6,316 nt of DNA, taken from positions 1 to 6,316 of the forward strand of contig CANCGR010000164.1 in NCBI GenBank assembly GCA_947377625.1, read 5' to 3'. A program made the translations under genes and the position numbers. Positions 1 to 5,861 of this stretch are shown piece after piece; within the stretch, counting starts at the first letter, position 1; the number at the start of each line of letters is the position of its first letter. This DNA is from Gammaproteobacteria bacterium. Its GTDB lineage: Bacteria; Pseudomonadota; Gammaproteobacteria; Pseudomonadales; Pseudohongiellaceae. The notes beneath the pieces are model-generated. The model was not told the origin of the DNA, made no database searches, and saw nothing but the letters and a program-made list of their open reading frames with translations.

Positions 1-1
1 G

Positions 2-64
2 CAACACATCGACACCATCATGGGCATTGCAGCCAGCACGCACGACGATGTGTTGAACGTCTAA
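2..64 (+). CDS. 3' end of an unidentified gene (partial, cut by window edge)
   Basis: An open frame enters from the left edge and ends at TAA (62-64). It gives only 20 visible residues, ending in HDDVLNV. No domain can be recognised from so short a tail. The next gene starts 15 nt after the stop, with its ribosome-binding site in that gap, so the two are probably co-transcribed. Because the next gene is a ferredoxin-type reductase, this gene could encode its oxygenase or other redox partner; that is inference from position only. Confidence 0.5.
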   Translation, partial: QHIDTIMGIAASTHDDVLNV

Positions 65-79
65 CTTCAGGAAAGCCCT

Positions 80-1069
80 ATGCGTACGCTGAGCTTCCAG
101 GATGAGCAGTACCCGCTTGCCAGTGGTGAAAGCGTGCTGGATTGCCTGCTACGCAACCAGCAGCAGGTCAGTTACTCCTGCAAATCCGGCCTGTGCCAGT
201 CGTGTCTGGTACAGGCAGTGGATTGCCTGCCGCCCTCACGGGCGACTCAAGGCCTGAAATCCACACTGCAGAGCACAGGCTATGCCATGGCTTGCCAGTG
301 GCATCCTGAGCACGATGTGTGCGTGAAGCTACCCACTGATGCGGCGTTGTCAGTACAGGGCCGCGTCCTTGCTTTGCAGCGTCTCAACGCCGTGGTCATG
401 AAGCTGGTAGTACAAGCCGATGACCCCACTGCTCTTGCCGACTGCCGACCAGGTCAGTATCTGAACCTCGTCAATCCCTTTGGTGTCATGCGCAGCTATT
501 CGCTTGCCAATGATGCGCGGCTGGATGGTCGTGCCGAGTTTCATATCGCAGCGACCAAACAAGGACTGTTCAGCAACTGGCTGTTCAACAATGCCACTGT
601 TGGCGACAGCATGCAGATACGCGGACCTGCGGGCAGTTGTTTCTATGTAGCAGATGACAATCGCCAGCAACCCTTGTTGCTGGTCGGTGTCGGCACTGGT
701 CTGGCTCCGCTCTACGCCATCGTCAATGACGCACTGGCGCAGGGGCATCAAGGCCCGATTGCACTCCTCCACGGTGCCAGCACGCCTGCCAATCTTTATT
801 ACCGGCAGGAACTGCGGGCACTGGCCAATACACACAGCAATTTCAGCTACAGCGCAGTAGTGCTGGATGGCCCCTTTGATGCTGATTGCCAGCAAGGCGA
901 TGCCATCAAAGCCGCCGTCGAATTGCTGGCTACTGTGGCAGCGGCGCAAGCCCGGGTTTATCTATGCGGCAATCCTGGTTTCGTGCAAACCCTGCGCAAA
1001 CAGGTATTTCTCAAGGGCGTAAAGTCAGCCAACATTTTTTGTGACCCGTTTGTTGAACGTTCCGCCTGA
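80..1069 (+). CDS. 2Fe-2S ferredoxin / FAD / NAD(P)H oxidoreductase (electron-transfer reductase)
   Basis: A 329-residue soluble reductase predicted to move electrons from NAD(P)H through FAD to a 2Fe-2S cluster and on to a partner such as an oxygenase. Residues 1-90 form a plant-type ferredoxin domain with cysteines 34, 39, 42 and 72 (CX4CX2CX29C). Residues about 93-190 are the FAD-binding barrel, with RSYS at 138-141 contacting flavin and a GPAG loop at 182-185. Residues about 198-329 are the nucleotide-binding domain, with GVGTGLAP at 203-210 and the CGNP motif at 296-299. All catalytic motifs look intact and the length fits reductases such as the phenol or toluene monooxygenase reductase components. 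The ATG is preceded by AGGAAAG (69-75). The true partner is not visible, so the pathway cannot be named. The fold and cofactors are confident; the specific role is not. Confidence 0.9.
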   Translation: MRTLSFQDEQYPLASGESVLDCLLRNQQQVSYSCKSGLCQSCLVQAVDCLPPSRATQGLKSTLQSTGYAMACQWHPEHDVCVKLPTDAALSVQGRVLALQRLNAVVMKLVVQADDPTALADCRPGQYLNLVNPFGVMRSYSLANDARLDGRAEFHIAATKQGLFSNWLFNNATVGDSMQIRGPAGSCFYVADDNRQQPLLLVGVGTGLAPLYAIVNDALAQGHQGPIALLHGASTPANLYYRQELRALANTHSNFSYSAVVLDGPFDADCQQGDAIKAAVELLATVAAAQARVYLCGNPGFVQTLRKQVFLKGVKSANIFCDPFVERSA

Positions 1070-1090
1070 GATATCCGGTCTGCACAGTTA

Positions 1091-1147
1091 GCCCCAACCA
1101 TCAGCCCTGCTTGAGTTTGCAGATCGGCTGATCTACCCTGCTGGGGC
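1091..1147 (+). other. Nested inverted repeat in the gap before the TPR gene
   Basis: The 100-nt gap after the reductase holds a two-level inverted repeat. The outer arms are GCCCCA (1091-1096) and TGGGGC (1142-1147). The inner arms are ATCAGCC (1100-1106) and GGCTGAT (1126-1132), and inside them CTGC (1107-1110) pairs with GCAG (1119-1122). No T-run follows, so it is not a standard intrinsic terminator. It could be a factor-dependent terminator, a 5'-leader structure or an operator. A weak sigma-70-like promoter overlaps it: TTGAGT (1111-1116), 17 nt, TACCCT (1134-1139). The repeats are seen; the function is unknown. Confidence 0.35.
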
Positions 1148-1169
1148 CTCTCTACATCGGAGTAGTGCC

Positions 1170-1775
1170 ATGCAAACGTCAAACATCCTTCTTGGTAAAA
1201 CGCAGTGGCTGTATAGCAGATTATTACTGGCATCCATTGCAATGCTCTGCGCTGCCAACACCCACGCTCAAGCAGTAACCGTTATCAGCAACAGCAGTGA
1301 TGCCCGCGACTGTTACTTGGGCGCCGCAGCTGCCGCTGCCAAATTCAACGCCAACCATGAAAACCTCGCCAGCTGCACGCGCGCGCTGGAACATGAAAAT
1401 CTTACCCGCAACGACAAGGCCCGCACGCTGATCAATCGCGGCATCGTGTTGTCGGCACTTGAGAAATACCAGGAGTCACTGGCCGACTACAATGCCGCCT
1501 CCGCGCTGATACCCGACATGCCCGAAGCATTTATCAGCCGAGGCAACCTGTGGTATCTGGCCGAGAAATACCAACGTGCAGCCGATGAATATACCAAGGC
1601 CATGCAAACGGATTTTCAGCGCCTGCATTTCGCCTATTACAACCGTGGCATCACCAACGAAAAACTCGGCAACCGCGATGCTGCGATTGCCGATTTGCAG
1701 CAAGCACTGAAATTAAGTCCGGATTTCAAGAAGGCCAAAGACCGACTGGAATATCTGAACAAACCCGCACCATAA
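1170..1775 (+). CDS. Exported tetratricopeptide-repeat (TPR) protein
   Basis: A 201-residue protein with a Sec-type signal peptide: a basic start (K10, R17), a hydrophobic core at about 18-29, and a likely signal peptidase I site after THA (31-33) or AQA (33-35). It is not a lipoprotein by sight, as no lipobox cysteine lies at the cleavage site. The mature part is helical, with three consecutive TPR motifs at about 83-116, 117-150 and 151-184; each shows the NRG/SRG, Y/W and A-x-x-x-Y/L pattern. Two cysteines (48 and 69) flank an alanine-rich helix (52-57) and could form a disulfide in the periplasm. TPRs bind other proteins, so an envelope scaffold or adaptor role is likely, but no partner is identifiable. 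The ATG is supported by GGAG (1159-1162) at a 7-nt spacing. The symporter gene begins 22 nt after the stop, suggesting co-transcription. Confidence 0.85.
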   Translation: MQTSNILLGKTQWLYSRLLLASIAMLCAANTHAQAVTVISNSSDARDCYLGAAAAAAKFNANHENLASCTRALEHENLTRNDKARTLINRGIVLSALEKYQESLADYNAASALIPDMPEAFISRGNLWYLAEKYQRAADEYTKAMQTDFQRLHFAYYNRGITNEKLGNRDAAIADLQQALKLSPDFKKAKDRLEYLNKPAP

Positions 1776-1797
1776 AACCACTAATGTAGTTGTCAGC

Positions 1798-3210
1798 ATG
1801 TCTCTTGGCGTTCTTGTCAGCCTGTATCTGGTGGCAACTCTGGTGCTGGGTTTGATATCCAGCTTGCTGATCCGCGGGGTCAGCGATTTCTTTTCAGCCT
1901 CGCGCAAGTTGCCGCTGATGCTGAGTTCGTTTGCGTTGTTCGCGCTGTGGTTCGGCTCGGAAACGCTGTTCGGTGCCAGCGCCGAATTCCTGCAGCACGG
2001 CATTCTCGGCGTCATTGAAGACCCGTTCGGTGCCACGCTGTGTCTGGTGTTATTTGGCCTGTTTCTGGTGCGGCCGCTGTATAGGCAAAACCTGCTGACC
2101 CTCGGCGATCTCTTTCATAAAGCCTATGGCCCGAAGACTGAATATCTGTCGGCTTTCTTCATGATTCTCACTTTCATCGGCTATATCGCCGGTCAGCTGA
2201 TCGCACTGTCGATCCTGTTCGCCACGGTATTTGGCATGGACTCTCACTACGGCCTGTTGCTGAGCGCCGTGATCGTCACGCTCTACACTGCCGGCGGCGG
2301 CATGTGGGCAGTGTCGCTGACGGATTTTGTGCAAAGCATTGTGATCATGGTCGGCATGTTGATGATCTGCATTTATCTGGGTTTGCAGACTGATTTCTCC
2401 ACGCTGTGGATTGCACCCAAGCCCGGCTTTTTCGATTTCGTGCCGGCTGCAAGCAACCATACCAACTGGTCGGAATATTTCGCCGCGTGGCTCACTCTGG
2501 GGCTTGGTTCGTTGGCCTCACAGGATATTTTCCAGCGCGCCAATTCCGCCAAATCAGAACAGGTGGCTGTCTATTCGACATTTATGGGCGCCGGGCTTTA
2601 TTTTGTCTTTGCCATGTTTCCGCTGCTAATGGCGCTGATGGTGTTTCAGCTGGAGCCGCAGTTGCTGAACGGTGATCAGCAGAACACGCTGCTGCAATTG
2701 GTCGCCTTGCGCACACCTGTGTGGCTGCAGGGCATCTTCTTTGGCGCGCTGATTTCAGCCGTGTTCAGCACTTGCAGCGGTGCGCTGCTGGCGCCTGCTT
2801 CCATCATGGCTGAGAACCTCGTCAAACCGCTGCTGCTCAAGAACAGCAATGACCAAGCCTTGCTGCTGGCGTCGCGCTGGTGCGTGCTGATCATGGCAAC
2901 GCTTGCCACGCTCGCGGCACTGGCCGCCGACAGCATCTATCAATTGGTGGGGCAAAGCTCTGCGCTGGGCGCTGTGTCGATTCTGGTGCCAATGCTGTTT
3001 GCGCTGTTCGCCAAAAAGCCTTCAGTGTGCGGTGCCTGGCTGGCGATGATTGGCGGCTTGCTGGTGTATGTGCTGATTGAATACGGGGTAAGCGGGTTCC
3101 CGGTGCCCTCGATGTTGATGGGCTTGCTGGCGTCACTGGCCGGGATGCTGCTTGGTCCGTTGGTGACTCAGTTCGTTACTACGCGATCACCACCATCACG
3201 GCGGGCCTGA
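1798..3210 (+). CDS. Sodium:solute symporter family (SSS) transporter
   Basis: A 470-residue inner-membrane protein of almost continuous hydrophobic helices (about 12-13), the usual size for the SSS/SLC5 family, which couples Na+ entry to solute uptake. Supporting motifs are the GGG-M-W-A-V-S-L-T-D-x-x-Q block at 166-179, SQDIFQR at 241-247 in the cytoplasmic loop, and VFSTCSG at 322-328. By family analogy with PutP and vSGLT, S324/T325 would help form the Na2 sodium site. The substrate cannot be read from sequence; the early WFGSETLFGAS stretch and the IEDPFGA loop recall choline-transporter-like (CHT/SLC5A7) bacterial members, but this is recollection, not a search. The start ATG has no good Shine-Dalgarno sequence, so translation may depend on the TPR gene 22 nt upstream. 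The last 14 codons run into the opposite-strand GGDEF gene and lie beyond the final helix as a polar, Arg-rich tail. Confidence 0.9.
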   Translation: MSLGVLVSLYLVATLVLGLISSLLIRGVSDFFSASRKLPLMLSSFALFALWFGSETLFGASAEFLQHGILGVIEDPFGATLCLVLFGLFLVRPLYRQNLLTLGDLFHKAYGPKTEYLSAFFMILTFIGYIAGQLIALSILFATVFGMDSHYGLLLSAVIVTLYTAGGGMWAVSLTDFVQSIVIMVGMLMICIYLGLQTDFSTLWIAPKPGFFDFVPAASNHTNWSEYFAAWLTLGLGSLASQDIFQRANSAKSEQVAVYSTFMGAGLYFVFAMFPLLMALMVFQLEPQLLNGDQQNTLLQLVALRTPVWLQGIFFGALISAVFSTCSGALLAPASIMAENLVKPLLLKNSNDQALLLASRWCVLIMATLATLAALAADSIYQLVGQSSALGAVSILVPMLFALFAKKPSVCGAWLAMIGGLLVYVLIEYGVSGFPVPSMLMGLLASLAGMLLGPLVTQFVTTRSPPSRRA

Positions 3211-4268
3211 GCCAGATTGCCAGTGGCGTTGGCAATAAAGGCATCCGCAGTGGTCGCCTTGTAGGCTGCCACGCCCACGCTGATCGTGAACTTCAGTGCA
3301 TGGCCCTGATACATCAGACTTTGCTTGCTGCACTCAGTGATCACGCGCTGCGCCAGCGCAGTGGCGCCTTCCGGCACGGTTTGCGGCATCAGCACCAGGA
3401 AACGGCCATCATCCCAGCAACCGGCAATATCGGTTTCGCGCAGATGCACCTGTAATATTTTTGCCAGCAGCACATGGATCATTTTGGCGTAGCCACCGCC
3501 AAAGCGCGCGGTGTGTACGCGCAAATAATCAGGCTCGATGAACATGATGCAATAGTCGGCGTGATAACGCTTGATGCGCGCCAGCTCGGCCACCAGCAAT
3601 TTTTCCAGCAAACGCCGATTGGCAAGACTGGTGGTGAGATCGCCGTAAACCAGCTGGTTGAGGTCATCAATGCTGACCAGCAATTCACGCTCGGCCTTGA
3701 CGCGAAAAGATTCAAACATCACGGTCCGCATCGCCACGATGAAATAAACCGCGATGATCCTTTCAAAAAAAGTATCACTGTAGCGCTCCGTCTCAAAACC
3801 AAGAACGCCGGCATGCACAATCAGTGTCAGCAACAGCAAGCCCACCACCGAACCCAGGCCAACGGTCATGCCCTGCAGAAAAATAGCGACCAGTGGGAAC
3901 ACAAAATAAAACATCGGGCCGGTGTTTTGGGTGCCGCCCGTATAGAACAGATACAGACACAACGTGCCCATCAACAGTGTCAGCAGATGTTTGGTGAAAC
4001 TGTAGTGATGCCAATACCAGGCGGTGAAATACACCAGTGAAGTGGTTACTGCGAAACCGAAGATCACGGAAGCAAATTGGGCTTCACCCCGGTAAAGCGC
4101 AGCCAGTCCGAACAACACCAGGAAGGTAATGGCCACCGCGCTGTACACGCCGCACAGCAGGAAGTGATTGTATTCTCGATCTTTCAGACTGGCCTTCAGC
4201 CGGTCCTGAATCGGAACCGGAATGGTCCACAGCGGCTCAGTTGAAATTTCCAGATCTCTGTCGACCAC
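3168..4268 (-). CDS. Membrane protein with degenerate GGDEF domain (likely c-di-GMP-binding, non-catalytic)
   Basis: A 366-residue protein. A short cytoplasmic N-terminus (1-35) precedes about six membrane segments (about 36-58, 64-86, 94-109, 117-135, 137-158, 167-180) and a GGDEF-family domain at about 200-366. Family landmarks are DLTTSLANRR (210-219, usually DxLTGLxNRR), FLVLMP (290-295), TISVGVA (328-334) and the closing RRDGGDRVV (356-364). The signature pentapeptide reads DDGRF (286-290), so the catalytic Asp/Glu and both glycines are replaced; the substrate-site Asn-Asp is also missing, reading T-A (253-254). RETD (277-280) sits exactly five residues before the signature, as in the RxxD inhibitory c-di-GMP site of active cyclases. 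A receptor role is therefore more likely than diguanylate cyclase activity. The start is GTG (4266-4268) with weak Shine-Dalgarno support; an in-frame stop lies 30 nt upstream at 4296-4298. It lies 174 nt after the efflux gene on the same strand; a TATATT (4385-4390, minus strand) could be its own -10, without a good -35. Confidence 0.85.
   Translation of the reverse strand: MVDRDLEISTEPLWTIPVPIQDRLKASLKDREYNHFLLCGVYSAVAITFLVLFGLAALYRGEAQFASVIFGFAVTTSLVYFTAWYWHHYSFTKHLLTLLMGTLCLYLFYTGGTQNTGPMFYFVFPLVAIFLQGMTVGLGSVVGLLLLTLIVHAGVLGFETERYSDTFFERIIAVYFIVAMRTVMFESFRVKAERELLVSIDDLNQLVYGDLTTSLANRRLLEKLLVAELARIKRYHADYCIMFIEPDYLRVHTARFGGGYAKMIHVLLAKILQVHLRETDIAGCWDDGRFLVLMPQTVPEGATALAQRVITECSKQSLMYQGHALKFTISVGVAAYKATTADAFIANATGNLAQARRDGGDRVVTN
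3216..3236 (+). terminator. Possible hairpin after the symporter stop (no U-tract)
   Basis: ATTGCCA (3216-3222) and TGGCAAT (3230-3236) form a perfect 7-bp inverted repeat around a 7-nt loop, starting 5 nt after the symporter TGA. The stem is only moderately GC-rich and is followed by AAAGG, not a T-run, so a normal intrinsic terminator is not supported. The repeat lies inside the opposite-strand GGDEF coding region and may be coincidence. It is listed because no other plus-strand stop signal is visible here. Confidence 0.2.
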
Positions 4269-4282
4269 GTTGGCACTCAGCG

Positions 4283-4300
4283 GATGACTGAGGCGTCATC
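4283..4300. repeat. Short inverted repeat just upstream of the GGDEF gene start
   Basis: GATGAC (4283-4288) and GTCATC (4295-4300) are perfect inverted arms around a 6-nt spacer, centred about 23 nt upstream of the GTG start of the membrane GGDEF gene. The size and position would suit a dimeric regulator site or a small leader hairpin. A 6-bp arm can arise by chance, and no regulator can be named. The rest of the 174-nt gap (4269-4442) shows no gene and no clear terminator for the efflux gene. Confidence 0.25.
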
Positions 4301-4442
4301 ATTGGTTTGAATGTTGGTACAGGTGATTACGACAACCTGTGGGCGCAGCATAAACAATTTGCGTGAAGCAGGACACAGTTTGGCAATATAAGCCCCTGAT
4401 TTGCCGCAGATTTCACATCAAACGAGACAGACCAGCTGCCAT

Positions 4443-5798
4443 TCAGGCCGGTTTTTTGGCTGCAAAAGTGAAATAAAACACCCAGCCACTGGCCAACACC
4501 ACCAGCGCCAGCACTGCGGTAATGTCGCTGTAGACAAAACCGTGCGCATTGGCAGAAAACAACAACAAGCCGGTATCAAGCCAATGGCCATCCAGAATCC
4601 TGCCCACCAGCGTGGTGCCCAAAGCGCCCGACACGATGCTGATCAGATTGAATATGCCCATGCCGATTCCACTCTGTTCCGCCTCCAGCGTTTGCGACAC
4701 CGAGTTGATCATCGCCGTCTGGAACATCGTGAAGCCCACATAATTACCCAGCATCGCCACCATGACCACCCACGACGAAATGGCCAGCATGGTAGACAAC
4801 ATCACCAAGCTGCCTGCCAGCAGCAACACACCGATGCTGGCCACATAGGCATTGCCTTTCTTGTCGGCCATGGCGCCGGCTTTGGGCCCCATGAATACCG
4901 CACTGATGGCGCCAGGGAACAACAGCAGCCCGATGTGCTGGGTATCCATGCCATAGACTTCTGTCAGCATCAGCGGAATCAAAAAGAACGAACCCAGCAC
5001 CGCTGAAAACATGGTCATGCCCACGAAGATGCCATTGCGGAATTTGCGATTGCTGAACACTTTTGCATCAATGAACGGATTGGCAGCTTTCACCATCCAC
5101 AATGTCATCGCGATAGCCGACACGACAAACCCGGCCAGCAACACCGGCATCATCAAATTCAGATACAGCACCAGTAAACCTACCGTCAGCGACACCAGCA
5201 CTGCCCCTACTGCATCTATGTGCCCGGGCTTGCTCTGTTCTTCAGGTATATAGCGACGCAATTTCGGCAGCGCGATCAAGGTCAGCAGCGGAATCAGGAA
5301 CAACATCGCCCAATTCAAATTACCGGAAACAAAGCCGCCGATCACCGGGCCAACGCCAATGCTCACCGACACGATCGACGTAATAAAACCAAACACCTTG
5401 CCGCGCCCCTCTTCCGGCACATAACGCGCCACTACCACAAAGATCAGCGCCGGAATCGCCGAGGCGCCCATCGCCTGCAAACCACGTGCAACCACCACCA
5501 GCCAGTAATTGTTCTGACACAGAAAACCCAGCACCGATGCCGCGCAGTAAAACCACGTGCCAAATTCAATCAGCCGCCGCAACGAATACATGTCGGCCAA
5601 TTTGCCGTAGATCACCGAGCCAATGCCGAAGAACACCATGAAGATGGTCATCACCCAACTGACGGTGGACGCATTGAGCTGGAATTGCTCGGCAATTTTC
5701 GGAATGGAAACGTTGAATACCGTTTCATTGAGCACCGCGAAGAAAACCAGGTAGGTCAGCCAGAACACCAGCTGCTTGGTATTGCTCTTGTCTTGCAT
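4443..5798 (-). CDS. Major facilitator efflux protein, 14-helix drug:H+ antiporter type, Tet(K)/Tet(L)-like
   Basis: A 451-residue inner-membrane protein, close to the roughly 458 residues of Tet(L) and Tet(K), and predicted to export a compound in exchange for protons. Seen motifs are LNETVFNVSIP (23-33) in helix 1, motif A GKLADMYSLRR (65-75), motif B RGLQAMG (105-111), and antiporter motif C ending GVGPVIGG (148-155). The extra central helix pair typical of the 14-helix DHA2 group is at about 196-235. From memory of Tet(L), similarity runs end to end, including ALIFVVVARYVPEEGRGKVFG (118-137, aligned to a near-identical Tet(L) stretch) and the GIGMGIFN region (377-384). Acidic residues E25, D69, D195 and D312 match positions conserved in the Tet pumps; the expected C-terminal Glu falls at Q375, with E374 adjacent. 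The substrate is unknown and tetracycline resistance should not be assumed. The ATG has GGA 8 nt upstream, directly abutting a terminator U-tract. Confidence 0.9.
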   Translation of the reverse strand: MQDKSNTKQLVFWLTYLVFFAVLNETVFNVSIPKIAEQFQLNASTVSWVMTIFMVFFGIGSVIYGKLADMYSLRRLIEFGTWFYCAASVLGFLCQNNYWLVVVARGLQAMGASAIPALIFVVVARYVPEEGRGKVFGFITSIVSVSIGVGPVIGGFVSGNLNWAMLFLIPLLTLIALPKLRRYIPEEQSKPGHIDAVGAVLVSLTVGLLVLYLNLMMPVLLAGFVVSAIAMTLWMVKAANPFIDAKVFSNRKFRNGIFVGMTMFSAVLGSFFLIPLMLTEVYGMDTQHIGLLLFPGAISAVFMGPKAGAMADKKGNAYVASIGVLLLAGSLVMLSTMLAISSWVVMVAMLGNYVGFTMFQTAMINSVSQTLEAEQSGIGMGIFNLISIVSGALGTTLVGRILDGHWLDTGLLLFSANAHGFVYSDITAVLALVVLASGWVFYFTFAAKKPA

Positions 5799-5809
5799 AA
5801 ATCGGTTCC

Positions 5810-5849
5810 AAAAAAAACAGCCCGCACCTTAGTCAGATGCGGGCTGTTT
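5810..5849 (-). terminator. Strong Rho-independent terminator after the carotenoid oxygenase gene
   Basis: On the minus strand a perfect 12-bp stem (arms 5838-5849 and 5815-5826), with the GC-rich core CAGCCCGCA, closes an 11-nt loop and runs into eight Ts (5810-5817). It starts 12 nt after the oxygenase TGA (5862-5864). Polarity and U-tract mark it as a stop for minus-strand transcripts. The U-tract ends only 11 nt before the ATG of the efflux gene, whose ribosome-binding site (GGA) follows it at once. Confidence 0.9.
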
Positions 5850-5861
5850 GGCTATTACTTT

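Noticed and set aside
350..949. A 199-codon minus-strand open frame inside the reductase gene
   Set aside because: It has no recognisable domain, and the plus-strand frame carries every FAD, NAD and iron-sulfur motif across the same bases.
51..1061. The 10-mer TGTTGAACGT occurs near both the upstream gene end (51-60) and the reductase end (about 1052-1061)
   Set aside because: Only two copies, both inside coding sequence, with no flanking similarity; likely chance.
3474..4040. A 188-codon plus-strand open frame opposite the GGDEF-like gene
   Set aside because: The composition is His/Gln-rich and low in hydrophobics, an antisense shadow of membrane helices and the GGDEF domain.
4401..5006. 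A 201-codon plus-strand open frame opposite the efflux gene
   Set aside because: Its product is rich in His, Gln and Arg with no domain, as expected from the antisense of a hydrophobic membrane-protein gene; the minus-strand frame has full MFS motifs.
4443..5798. Calling the efflux gene a tetracycline resistance gene
   Set aside because: Similarity to Tet(K)/Tet(L) is recalled, not measured, and related DHA2 pumps have many substrates; no resistance context or mobile element is visible.
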